Positions 1 to 6,199 of a stretch of DNA of 6,474 nt are shown in pieces. The notes under the pieces were generated by a model. It made no database searches and was not told where the DNA came from. It saw only the letters and a list, made by a program, of their open reading frames with translations. Numbering within the stretch: the stretch's first letter is position 1; every line of letters begins with the position of its first letter. The position numbers were made by a program, and so were the translations under genes. Source of the stretch: an uncultured Collinsella sp. (GTDB taxonomy: Bacteria; Actinomycetota; Coriobacteriia; Coriobacteriales; Coriobacteriaceae); NCBI GenBank assembly GCA_958437495.1, contig CAUBOH010000042.1:1-6474 (forward strand), read 5' to 3'.

Positions 1-536
1 TCGGGGTCGACGACGGCGACCTCGGGGGCGTCGTTGGTGTCGACGCACACGAACTTGCGGACCTTCTCGGGGTCGGTGATGACGTAGTTGATGGTCACCT
101 CGGCGGCAGTACCGGCGGTCGTCGGCACAGCGATGGTGAACACGGCGTGGTTCTTGGTGGGAGCAACGCCCTCGAGGCTGCGGACATCGGCGAACTCGGG
201 GTTGTTGATGATGATGCCAATAGCCTTGGCGGTGTCCATGGAGGAGCCACCACCAATGGTCACGATAGCGTCAGCCTCGGCGGCCTTAAAGGCCTCGACG
301 CCGTCCTTGACGTTCTGGATAGTGGGGTTGGGCTTGATCTCGGAGTAGAGGCTCCAAGCGATGCCGGCGGCGTCGAGCTCGTCGGTCACCTTAGCGGTAA
401 CGCCAAACTTGACCAGATCGGGGTCGGAGCAGACGAAGATCTTCTTGTAGCCGCGACGCTGGAGCTCGCCGGGGATCTCCTTGATGGCGCCGGAACCATG
501 ATAAGAAATGGTGTTGAGAACGAAACGATTAGCCAT
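1..536 (-). CDS. fucO: Lactaldehyde reductase / iron-containing alcohol dehydrogenase, N-terminal part
   Basis: The family consists of group III Fe-dependent alcohol dehydrogenases. FucO reduces L-lactaldehyde to 1,2-propanediol with NADH in the cytoplasm during anaerobic fucose or rhamnose breakdown. The frame starts MANRFVLNTI and is still open at the window edge after 178 codons; the E. coli enzyme has about 380. Visible landmarks are the dinucleotide-binding GGGSSMDTAK (residues 95-104), NNPEFADVRSLEG (111-123) and the PTTAGTAAEVTINYVIT block (138-154). From memory, these blocks match E. coli FucO almost residue for residue, which supports the name over a generic alcohol dehydrogenase. 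The iron ligands (one Asp, three His) lie in the missing C-terminal half, so activity cannot be judged. The ATG at 536 is preceded by GGGAGG (543-548) with a 6-nt spacer. No fucose-pathway partner is visible in this window. Confidence 0.93.
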   Translation of the reverse strand, partial: MANRFVLNTISYHGSGAIKEIPGELQRRGYKKIFVCSDPDLVKFGVTAKVTDELDAAGIAWSLYSEIKPNPTIQNVKDGVEAFKAAEADAIVTIGGGSSMDTAKAIGIIINNPEFADVRSLEGVAPTKNHAVFTIAVPTTAGTAAEVTINYVITDPEKVRKFVCVDTNDAPEVAVVDP

Positions 537-542
537 TGATAG

Positions 543-548
543 CCTCCC
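543..548 (-). promoter_or_regulatory. Ribosome binding site of fucO
   Basis: The minus strand reads GGGAGG, six bases before the ATG at 536. It fixes the start of the fucO-like gene. Confidence 0.8.
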
Positions 549-553
549 ATCGT

Positions 554-580
554 GTGCGGGGCACCCATTACGCCCCGCGC
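554..580 (-). promoter_or_regulatory. GC-rich hairpin in the fucO leader
   Basis: GCGGGGC (556-562) and GCCCCGC (572-578) form a perfect 7-bp stem around a 9-base loop. A G-T wobble (555/579) and one further G-C pair (554/580) extend it. No T-run follows on either strand, so it does not look like an intrinsic terminator. It sits just upstream of the fucO ribosome binding site. If transcription starts further upstream, it would fold in the 5' leader and could affect mRNA stability or translation. It could equally be a protein-binding palindrome in the DNA. Confidence 0.45.
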
Positions 581-595
581 TATGAATCCCATCCT

Positions 596-653
596 AACGC
601 TTTTGAAACAAAAAAACACGCGAGAACGTCAAAAGTGTTAAAGCGTTTCAACA
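596..653 (-). promoter_or_regulatory. Probable fucO operator region with repeated AAAGCGTT elements
   Basis: The site TGTTAAAGCGTTTCAACA at 636-653 is an imperfect 18-bp palindrome with a central CG, resembling LacI-family operators in general shape. Its core AAAGCGTT (640-647) recurs inverted as AACGCTTT at 596-603. TTGAAAC (603-609) is likewise mirrored by GTTTCAA (645-651). Two half-related sites about 45 bp apart, between a terminator and the fucO start, suggest regulated transcription. A clear promoter was not found. A TAGGAT hexamer on the minus strand (591-596) is a possible -10 but lacks a good -35, and TTGACG (627-632) lacks a well-spaced -10. The regulator is unknown. Confidence 0.45.
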
Positions 654-660
654 GATGATG

Positions 661-697
661 AAAAATATTGCGGCAAAGGGACAGCCCCTTTGCCGCA
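661..697 (-). terminator. Intrinsic terminator of the DUF1275 gene
   Basis: TGCGGCAAAGGG (669-680) and CCCTTTGCCGCA (686-697) form a perfect 12-bp stem with a 5-base loop. Read on the minus strand, it is followed by ATATTTTT (668 down to 661). The stem begins five bases after the stop codon at 703-705. This is a textbook Rho-independent terminator for the minus-strand gene at 703-1419. It implies that the downstream fucO-like gene is transcribed separately. Confidence 0.9.
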
Positions 698-702
698 TTC
701 GG

Positions 703-1419
703 TTACTTTCGACAGCCCTCTTTCCAAGCCTCGGCCGCAACCTTCCAGCGAAAACGCAAATCGCGCTCGCGGTCGATAAACATGATGGCAAACGCGACAA
801 ACAGCAGCACGCTCGCCACGACGATGGCGTGCAGGCCAATGCGCTCAATACACCAGTTGCCCAACACGGCGCCAAACACAAAGGTAAAGATCACGCCAAA
901 ATACAGCAGGCCGTTTTCCAAAAAGCCGCGCCTGTGGGTGATGATGTAATCGTCCACGTTTTGCAGCGCGTTGCGCAAGTTACCGATGCACATGGTCGTA
1001 GCGATGCCGTGACCGTGGATCTTGCGGAAGCTCTCGACCTGCATGCCGCAGGCAAACGAAGTGAGGCAGTTGGCGAGCAGGTTGTAACCGCCACCGGGGA
1101 TAAAGCTCACGCCCAGCAAGATGACGGCTTCAAAAAACACCGTCACCTGACGCCAGTGGATCACGCTGCCAAAACGCTCGTGTACCAGGTCGGCAAGCAT
1201 AATGCCCACGGCAAACGACACCACGGGGAAGAAATAGCGTCCCGCCAGCGCCCAGTTGCCTTCCGAGATGCTCACGCCCACGAGCAGGATGTTGCCCGTC
1301 TGCGCGTTGGCGAAAACATGATCGCGCCCAATGTACGAATAAACGTCCATAAAGCCACCGGCGAGCGCCAAGATGATGCCCAGCTCGATGGACTCCGATA
1401 TCTGTTTGGCACGCTGCAT
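703..1419 (-). CDS. DUF1275 (YoaK-type) membrane protein
   Basis: The 238-residue product matches the DUF1275/YoaK family of small integral membrane proteins, whose biochemical role is not established. The family hallmark is visible near the N-terminus: AGGFMDVYSYIGRDHVFANA (20-39), followed by TGNILLVGV (41-49). Hydrophobic stretches, probably membrane segments, lie at about 12-28, 60-78, 92-108, 112-126, 170-188 and 196-215. The tail (216-238) is basic and should face the cytoplasm. The start is the ATG at 1419, because AAGGAGG (1430-1436) lies 10 bases upstream; the frame stays open upstream to 1653 but without a comparable site or family similarity. Length is normal for the family. The gene is divergent from ygiQ and ends in a strong terminator, so it is probably monocistronic. 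A transporter role is sometimes suggested for the family, but nothing here shows a substrate. Confidence 0.87.
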   Translation of the reverse strand: MQRAKQISESIELGIILALAGGFMDVYSYIGRDHVFANAQTGNILLVGVSISEGNWALAGRYFFPVVSFAVGIMLADLVHERFGSVIHWRQVTVFFEAVILLGVSFIPGGGYNLLANCLTSFACGMQVESFRKIHGHGIATTMCIGNLRNALQNVDDYIITHRRGFLENGLLYFGVIFTFVFGAVLGNWCIERIGLHAIVVASVLLFVAFAIMFIDRERDLRFRWKVAAEAWKEGCRK

Positions 1420-1429
1420 CGTCGTGCAT

Positions 1430-1436
1430 CCTCCTT
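1430..1436 (-). promoter_or_regulatory. Ribosome binding site of the DUF1275 gene
   Basis: The minus strand reads AAGGAGG, a near-perfect anti-16S match, 10 bases before the ATG at 1419. The frame could be extended a further 78 codons upstream, and this site is the main reason for choosing the shorter start. Confidence 0.8.
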
Positions 1437-1600
1437 GTTGACGACTCTCTCGTGCGTTAGCGGAAACATAACCGCCGTTCATACTGTAACCCATTGACAA
1501 CATGGCGCGCGCGCGAGACGGGCTCCTCGACGCGCAGATACACAGTCTGGAAACAAACGGCACCTGCATCGACACGCCGATCCGCCAGCCCATGTACTCC

Positions 1601-1635
1601 ACTAGTCTTTTTAGCCCCGTCCCAAAAAGACTGGT
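1601..1635. repeat. Inverted repeat overlapping the ygiQ promoter region
   Basis: ACTAGTCTTTTT (1601-1612) pairs with AAAAAGACTGGT (1624-1635) across 12 positions with a single T/G mismatch, around the 11-base loop AGCCCCGTCCC. The right arm abuts the candidate -10 box at 1636. It is not followed by a T-run on either strand, so it is not a convincing terminator. It may be an operator, an attenuator-like leader element or a dispersed palindromic repeat of the genome. Confidence 0.6.
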
Positions 1636-1641
1636 TACAAT
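1636..1641 (+). promoter_or_regulatory. Candidate -10 box for ygiQ
   Basis: TACAAT matches the -10 consensus at five of six positions and would place the transcription start near 1648, giving a leader of about 25 bases. No good -35 lies 16-18 bp upstream; that region is the loop of the inverted repeat at 1601-1635. The promoter may therefore be weak or activator-dependent. The call rests on the hexamer and its position only. Confidence 0.4.
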
Positions 1642-1662
1642 TACGTGCAGCATACAAACACC

Positions 1663-1669
1663 GGGAGGG
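1663..1669 (+). promoter_or_regulatory. Ribosome binding site that decides the GTG start of ygiQ
   Basis: GGGAGGG lies three bases before the GTG at 1673. No such site precedes the upstream in-frame candidates at 1502 (ATG) or 1595 (ATG), and both would place the probable promoter inside the coding region. Confidence 0.75.
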
Positions 1670-1672
1670 ATC

Positions 1673-3808
1673 GTGGCAAAAAAGCCTCAGCACGCTCAGA
1701 ACAACCAGCGCAGTCAGCAAGGCAAACAGGGCCAGCAGCAAAAGCGCGGCGGTAAGGCGCAGGGTGGGCACACCACGCACACCCAGGCAGCGCCCTCACG
1801 CCCCTGGCGTCCGGGCCGCGATAAGTTCCTCCCCGTCAGCCGCGCCGACATGAACGCGCGCGGCTGGGACCAGTGCGACTTTGTCTACATCTGCGGCGAC
1901 GCCTACGTGGACCATCCCAGCTTTGGCATGGCCATCGTCAGCCGCGTACTCGATGCACACGGTTACAAGGTGGGCATTATCTGCCAGCCCGACTGGACTG
2001 ATCCCGCCAGCATCACGGTGCTTGGCGAGCCACGCCTGGGCTTTCTCGTCAGCGCCGGCAACATGGACTCCATGGTCAACCACTATTCGGTGACCAAGCA
2101 CCGCCGCCACACCGACGCCTATACTCCCGGTGGCGAGGAGGGGCACCGCCCCAATCGTGCCGTCACGGTCTACGGCAACCTCATCCGCCAAACGTTTAAG
2201 GATGCCCCCATCATCATCGGCGGCATCGAGGCGAGCCTGCGCCGTCTGGCCCACTACGACTACTGGCAGGACAAGCTCAAGCGCTCGGTACTACTCGACT
2301 CGGGCGCCGACATCCTCATCTACGGCATGGGCGAGCACGCGATCGTCGAGATCGCCGACGCGCTCGATGCCGGACTGCCTGTCAACCAGATCACCTATAT
2401 CAACGGCACCGTCTACCGCACCAGCTCGCTCGACGAGGTCTACGACTACGACCTGCTGCCCAGCTGGGACGACCTTTCCGCCGACAAGCTCAACTACGCG
2501 CGCAGCTTTAACGTGCAGCAGCAGAATATGGACCCCATCACCGGACATCGCCTGGTAGAGCCCTACCCCAACAGCGTCTATGTGATACAGAACCCGCCGT
2601 CGGCGACGCTCACCACCGACGAGATGGACGAGGTGGCCGAGCTCCCCTACGCACGCGATTGGCATCCCGACTACGACGCGGCGGGAGGCGTGCCAGCCTT
2701 TGCCGAGATCAAGTTTTCGATCAGCTCCAACCGCGGGTGCTTTGGCGAGTGCTCGTTTTGTGCGCTCACCTTCCACCAGGGTCGCGTGCTGCAGATGCGC
2801 AGCCACGATTCGATCATGCGCGAGGCCAAGCTGCTCACGCACGATCCCGAGTTTAAGGGCTACATCAACGACGTGGGCGGACCGACGGCAAACTTTAGCC
2901 GCCCGGCCTGCGACAAGCAGCTCAAACACGGCGTGTGCAAGAACAAGCGCTGCCTGTGGCCGAGCGTGTGCAAGAACATGGTGGTCGACGAGAGCGGCTA
3001 CACGCAGCTGTTGCGCGACCTGCGCCAGCTGCCGGGCGTCAAGAAGGTCTTCGTCCGCAGCGGCATCCGCTTTGACTACACCATGGCCGATGCCTCGGAC
3101 GAGTTTTTGCGCGAGCTACTGGAACACCATGTCTCGGGCCAGCTGCGCGTAGCGCCCGAGCACGTGAGCGACGCAGTGCTCTCCGTAATGGGCAAGCCGA
3201 GCCGAGCTGTCTACGACGCGTTCTGCCGTAAATTTGAACGCCTGAACCGCGAATACGGACTCAAGCAGTACGTGGTGCCGTACCTGATCTCGAGCCACCC
3301 CGGTTCAACGATGAAGGAAGCCGTGGACCTTGCCGAAGCCGTGCGCGACATGGGCTATATGCCCGAGCAAGTGCAGGACTTCTACCCCACCCCGTCCACT
3401 ATGTCGACCTGCATGTACTACACCGGCGTGGACCCGCGCACCATGGAGCCGATCTATGTGGCACGCGACCCGCACGAAAAGGCCATGCAGCGCGCGCTCA
3501 TTCAGTATCGCAAGCCCGAGAACTACAAGCTCGTGCGCGAGGCGTTGGAAAAAGCCGGCCGCCGCGATCTGATTGGCTACACCAAGCATTGCCTGATTCG
3601 TCCCGTGCCGCCGCGCCCGGGCGAGACGTCTTCTGGCGGTGGGCATGGCACCGGCAAGAAGGGCGGCAAACCGCATGGCGGCGGCGCTGGCAAGGGACCC
3701 AAAGGCAGCAAGGGCCACGGCGGCATGTCGCGCGCGCAGAACACTGCCGGGCGCAACCGTGCAGCTCAGGGGCGTCAGGGCGCCAACGGCGGCGGGCGTC
3801 GCAACTAG
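1673..3808 (+). CDS. ygiQ: YgiQ-family radical SAM protein
   Basis: The 711-residue product from the GTG at 1673 is a full-length member of the YgiQ family (UPF0313), cytoplasmic radical SAM proteins of unknown substrate; E. coli YgiQ is of similar size. Conserved landmarks in order are GDAYVDHPSFG (75-85) and GGIEASLRRLAHYDYW (183-198) in the N-terminal domain. Next come the radical SAM cluster C356-xxx-C360-xx-C363 within RGCFGECSFC, which should bind a 4Fe-4S cluster and S-adenosylmethionine, and a second cysteine group C413, C422, C427 and C433, also seen in the family. SSHPGST lies at 540-546. Both ends carry low-complexity basic tails: residues 2-42 are rich in Gln, Lys and Gly, and about 644-711 in Gly, Lys and Arg. 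Tails of this sort suggest nucleic-acid or ribosome contact, which is inference. The gene is divergent from the DUF1275 gene, and its TAG stop interlocks with that of the convergent CPBP gene. Confidence 0.95.
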   Translation: MAKKPQHAQNNQRSQQGKQGQQQKRGGKAQGGHTTHTQAAPSRPWRPGRDKFLPVSRADMNARGWDQCDFVYICGDAYVDHPSFGMAIVSRVLDAHGYKVGIICQPDWTDPASITVLGEPRLGFLVSAGNMDSMVNHYSVTKHRRHTDAYTPGGEEGHRPNRAVTVYGNLIRQTFKDAPIIIGGIEASLRRLAHYDYWQDKLKRSVLLDSGADILIYGMGEHAIVEIADALDAGLPVNQITYINGTVYRTSSLDEVYDYDLLPSWDDLSADKLNYARSFNVQQQNMDPITGHRLVEPYPNSVYVIQNPPSATLTTDEMDEVAELPYARDWHPDYDAAGGVPAFAEIKFSISSNRGCFGECSFCALTFHQGRVLQMRSHDSIMREAKLLTHDPEFKGYINDVGGPTANFSRPACDKQLKHGVCKNKRCLWPSVCKNMVVDESGYTQLLRDLRQLPGVKKVFVRSGIRFDYTMADASDEFLRELLEHHVSGQLRVAPEHVSDAVLSVMGKPSRAVYDAFCRKFERLNREYGLKQYVVPYLISSHPGSTMKEAVDLAEAVRDMGYMPEQVQDFYPTPSTMSTCMYYTGVDPRTMEPIYVARDPHEKAMQRALIQYRKPENYKLVREALEKAGRRDLIGYTKHCLIRPVPPRPGETSSGGGHGTGKKGGKPHGGGAGKGPKGSKGHGGMSRAQNTAGRNRAAQGRQGANGGGRRN

Positions 3809-4716
3809 GGCAGCGGCGCGCTTGCTGCGTCCATCCCACACGCTTGGCGCAGTGAGCGCATTGCCTCAACGAGGATGACGCCGGCAATAGCGACCGTAAT
3901 TGCCACGTCGAACGGCGTGTTCACAAACCAGAGCAACGTCATGAGATACGACCCGGCATTAAAGGCAAAATGCAGCAGGATCGTGTAGCGGAGCTTTCCG
4001 GTGGTCACGAGCACCCAGCCAAAGACCAGACCGGCGGCGCCGGCGTAGCAGCCCTGCACCCAGTTCATGTGCATAAAGCCGAAGACCGCCGCCTGCAGCA
4101 CGATTGCCGCGGCGATGCCCCAGGTACTCGGGGCCGCCCAGGGCACCATGGCGCCGTCCTGTGCGCTCGCACGACGCCGGCGCTTCCAGAGCGGACGGCA
4201 CTGTGGATTAAACGCACGCAGCGAAAACTCAAAAATAATGCCGCGCACCAGCAGTTCCTCGCAAAACGGAGCGCCGAGCACCGTGGTCAGAACGGCCAGA
4301 TAGCTCGTGTCGCCCATGCCCGTCTCCTCGACAAGTTCGCTGTAATCGGCCGCCGCCTCGGGCAACAGCGACAGCACGGCGTCGGTCACGTAGCCAACGA
4401 CCACCTGCAGGGCAAGGCCGATCACGATAACGCAGGTGATGCGCCTCCATGCCTTGCCTGCTCCCCCGCCAAGCGGGCGCTCGCCCTGCCAGCGCGCCAT
4501 AAACGAGCGCGGCCACAGATAACGCCACCACAGCAGCGCCATCAAAAACGATGCCGTCTGCGCGACAGCCTGAAGCAATTGAATGTCGAGGTCATCGATC
4601 GAAAAGCCCATGAACACCGACGCGACGCCCAGAGCGGAAAACAAAACCACGCTCAGGGCAATATCGGCAGCGACGACGCCAAAACAGGCAAGCGACCAAA
4701 TCATCGCATTGAGCAT
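3805..4716 (-). CDS. CPBP-family intramembrane glutamic endopeptidase
   Basis: The 303-residue protein belongs to the CPBP (CAAX protease and bacteriocin-processing, Rce1-like, formerly Abi) family of membrane proteases. All three catalytic motifs are present: E153-E154-xxx-R158 in APFCEELLVRG, F212-xxx-H216 in VFGFMH and H249-xxx-N253 in LHFAFN. An active glutamate-type protease is therefore plausible. About seven or eight hydrophobic segments can be seen, for example 5-36, 47-66, 93-113, 140-162, 200-215, 226-240, 245-264 and 269-285. Between the first two motifs there is a hydrophilic loop of about 30 residues with a basic run KRRRR (178-182), longer than I expect for the family. The ATG at 4716 has AGGAGG (4722-4727) five bases upstream. 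The gene follows the ABC importer by 103 bp on the same strand and may share its transcript. Substrate unknown; family members mature prenylated proteins or peptides, or give bacteriocin self-immunity. Confidence 0.9.
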   Translation of the reverse strand: MLNAMIWSLACFGVVAADIALSVVLFSALGVASVFMGFSIDDLDIQLLQAVAQTASFLMALLWWRYLWPRSFMARWQGERPLGGGAGKAWRRITCVIVIGLALQVVVGYVTDAVLSLLPEAAADYSELVEETGMGDTSYLAVLTTVLGAPFCEELLVRGIIFEFSLRAFNPQCRPLWKRRRRASAQDGAMVPWAAPSTWGIAAAIVLQAAVFGFMHMNWVQGCYAGAAGLVFGWVLVTTGKLRYTILLHFAFNAGSYLMTLLWFVNTPFDVAITVAIAGVILVEAMRSLRQACGMDAASAPLP

Positions 4717-4721
4717 GCCAA

Positions 4722-4727
4722 CCTCCT
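4722..4727 (-). promoter_or_regulatory. Ribosome binding site of the CPBP gene
   Basis: The minus strand reads AGGAGG five bases before the ATG at 4716, supporting that start. I saw no convincing promoter or terminator between 4728 and 4819. Confidence 0.8.
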
Positions 4728-4819
4728 CAAGAACCGTTTCCTAGTTCTACCACAAACTGGCAAAACGCTGATCTCTTGGGGGCGGAGGAAAACGGATCAT
4801 TTTGTTGCTGAGTTAGTAT

Positions 4820-6196
4820 TTAGAGCGCGATGACATCCGAGATATCGAGCACTTGAGCATCGGCGACGTCGTGCGTGGCAAGCAGGAGCATGCGGCCGTC
4901 GAGCAGGTCGAGCACAGCCTCGGCCGTCGAATCGCGCGCAGAGGCGTCCAGGCCGGTAAAGGGCTCATCCAGAATGACGGCACAGCCGCCACACAGCAGG
5001 GCTCGAGCGATCTCGACGCGACGGCGCTGTCCACCCGAAAGCTCGGCCACGCGCGCGTGCACGTCGATTCCCGGCACCAACCGGCGCAACAAAGCCGCAG
5101 CACTCGAGGCGTCCGCGCATGCATCGGCACACACCAGCACGTTATCCAGCGCCGAGGCGGACTCGACCAAGCGCGCATCCTGAAACACCATCGAGCACGG
5201 CGCGCACTCCCCCGCCGCCAGGGCGAGCAGCGTCGACTTGCCCATGCCCGAAGCGCCCATCACGCAAACACGCCCACCCGCGGGCACGTTGAGCGCCAAA
5301 CCGTCGAGCGCCGGCGCCCAGGGCGCGCGATCGCCCACGGCAAGCGCAAGCTCCGCTGCAGCGCCATCGCTCGCAGCCCCCGCACGCCCACGGCCCCCGC
5401 GTCCATGCGCCCGCACGGCAACACGCCATGCCACGGAACCCGAAACCCGCAGCAGCCACACCAGCACGCGCTCACACGCCCACGAGGCAGCAACGACCAG
5501 CACGGTCCACGCCAGCAGGTCCGCCGTCTCGATCAAAAGCTTCGCCTGATAGATGCGCTCGCCCACGGTGCCCGTCGCCATGCCGATGAGCTCCGCCGCC
5601 ACGCCGGCCTTCCAGCTCATGCCGATCACGGCACGCGCACACGAAAGCACAAACGGCAGGACCTCGCGCCAGGTATGGGCGCAAAACAGACGCCAACCCC
5701 GCACGCCATGCAGACGAAACATCTGCTCCAGCGGCTGATCAACCTGCGTCAAACCCTCGACCAGCGAAAAATACACGCCCGGCAGCGCCATCAAAAAGAC
5801 CGCGGCGATGCTCACGCGCGCCGATCCCAACCAGATAAGCAACAGAACCACCACGCAGGCAACCGGCGTCGCCTTTACAAACGAAAGCGCCGGCGCCACC
5901 AAGCGTGCAAACGCCCGCGAGCGCGACGAAATTCCGGCCAGCAGACCACCGCACACCGCGGCAAGCGCCAAACCGCCTAGAATCCGCGCACCCGAGCCCG
6001 CCAAAATCGCCCAGGTACCACCATCGCACACCAGCCGCAGCAACGCCACCACAACAGCGCCCGGCCCCGGCAAAATCAACGGCTGCGCTACGAGACCCGC
6101 CACCAGCACCCACACGGCAAGCCAAAAGGCGGCGACGGCACCACCTGCCGCCACCGCCTTCATACGCTCTGTCATTTGTCGAGCAAACGCACGCAC
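4820..6196 (-). CDS. ABC transporter permease-ATPase fusion (SsuC/SsuB-like)
   Basis: One frame of 458 codons encodes both membrane and ATPase halves of an importer of the nitrate/sulfonate/taurine/thiamine-precursor superfamily. Residues 1-250 are the permease: hydrophobic segments at about 15-37, 68-88, 98-122, 127-147, 183-205 and 228-248, with the coupling region around 157-181 and SWKAGVAAELIG at 194-205. A Gly/Arg/Ala-rich linker (252-282) leads to the ATPase: Walker A GASGMGKST (314-322), Q-loop Q339, signature LSGGQ (386-390), Walker B VILDE (407-411), D-loop GLD (415-417) and H442. All catalytic residues are present. The ATPase is short, with only 18 residues between the Walker A lysine and the Q-loop glutamine, and contains three cysteine pairs (331/334, 356/360, 402/405). 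The GTG at 6196 is chosen because GGAG (6203-6206) lies six bases upstream inside the end of the binding-protein gene; the ATG at 6175 has no such site. Substrate cannot be read from sequence. Confidence 0.9.
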   Translation of the reverse strand: MRAFARQMTERMKAVAAGGAVAAFWLAVWVLVAGLVAQPLILPGPGAVVVALLRLVCDGGTWAILAGSGARILGGLALAAVCGGLLAGISSRSRAFARLVAPALSFVKATPVACVVVLLLIWLGSARVSIAAVFLMALPGVYFSLVEGLTQVDQPLEQMFRLHGVRGWRLFCAHTWREVLPFVLSCARAVIGMSWKAGVAAELIGMATGTVGERIYQAKLLIETADLLAWTVLVVAASWACERVLVWLLRVSGSVAWRVAVRAHGRGGRGRAGAASDGAAAELALAVGDRAPWAPALDGLALNVPAGGRVCVMGASGMGKSTLLALAAGECAPCSMVFQDARLVESASALDNVLVCADACADASSAAALLRRLVPGIDVHARVAELSGGQRRRVEIARALLCGGCAVILDEPFTGLDASARDSTAEAVLDLLDGRMLLLATHDVADAQVLDISDVIAL

Positions 6197-6199
6197 GGG

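Noticed and set aside
147..539. Open frame of 130 codons on the plus strand opposite fucO
   Set aside because: It runs antisense across fucO, whose identity is clear, and over its start and ribosome binding site. No supporting signal.
655..1497. Open frame of 280 codons on the plus strand opposite the DUF1275 gene
   Set aside because: It begins inside the terminator hairpin region, lies antisense to a gene with clear family motifs, has no ribosome binding site and an implausible His/Gln/Lys-rich composition. It is a GC-driven shadow.
1494..1499. Perfect TTGACA on the plus strand, a possible -35 box for ygiQ
   Set aside because: No -10-like hexamer occurs 16-18 bp downstream, where the sequence is GC-rich, and it is about 170 bp from the gene start.
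1505..1515. Alternating GCGCGCGCGCG run, a possible Z-DNA tract
   Set aside because: It is short and expected by chance in GC-rich DNA; nothing around it suggests a function.
1420..1653. 78-codon upstream extension of the DUF1275 gene
   Set aside because: The family similarity begins near the ATG at 1419, which has AAGGAGG upstream; the extension overlaps the divergent promoter region.
1502..1672. 57-codon upstream extension of ygiQ to the ATG at 1502
   Set aside because: There is no ribosome binding site before 1502 or 1595. The extension covers the probable promoter and palindrome and adds residues not seen in the family; GTG at 1673 has a strong site.
2291..2929. Open frame of 212 codons on the minus strand inside ygiQ
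   Set aside because: It is antisense to the conserved core of ygiQ; no start signal, domain or family resemblance was seen.
4730..4748. Small inverted repeat AGAAC/GTTCT upstream of the CPBP gene
   Set aside because: A stem of only five pairs with a nine-base loop and no T-run is too weak to support a terminator or operator call.
4853..5980. Open frame of 375 codons on the plus strand opposite the permease-ATPase gene
   Set aside because: It is antisense to a frame with all ABC motifs, and its product is Arg/His/Gln-rich without recognisable domains. A shadow frame.
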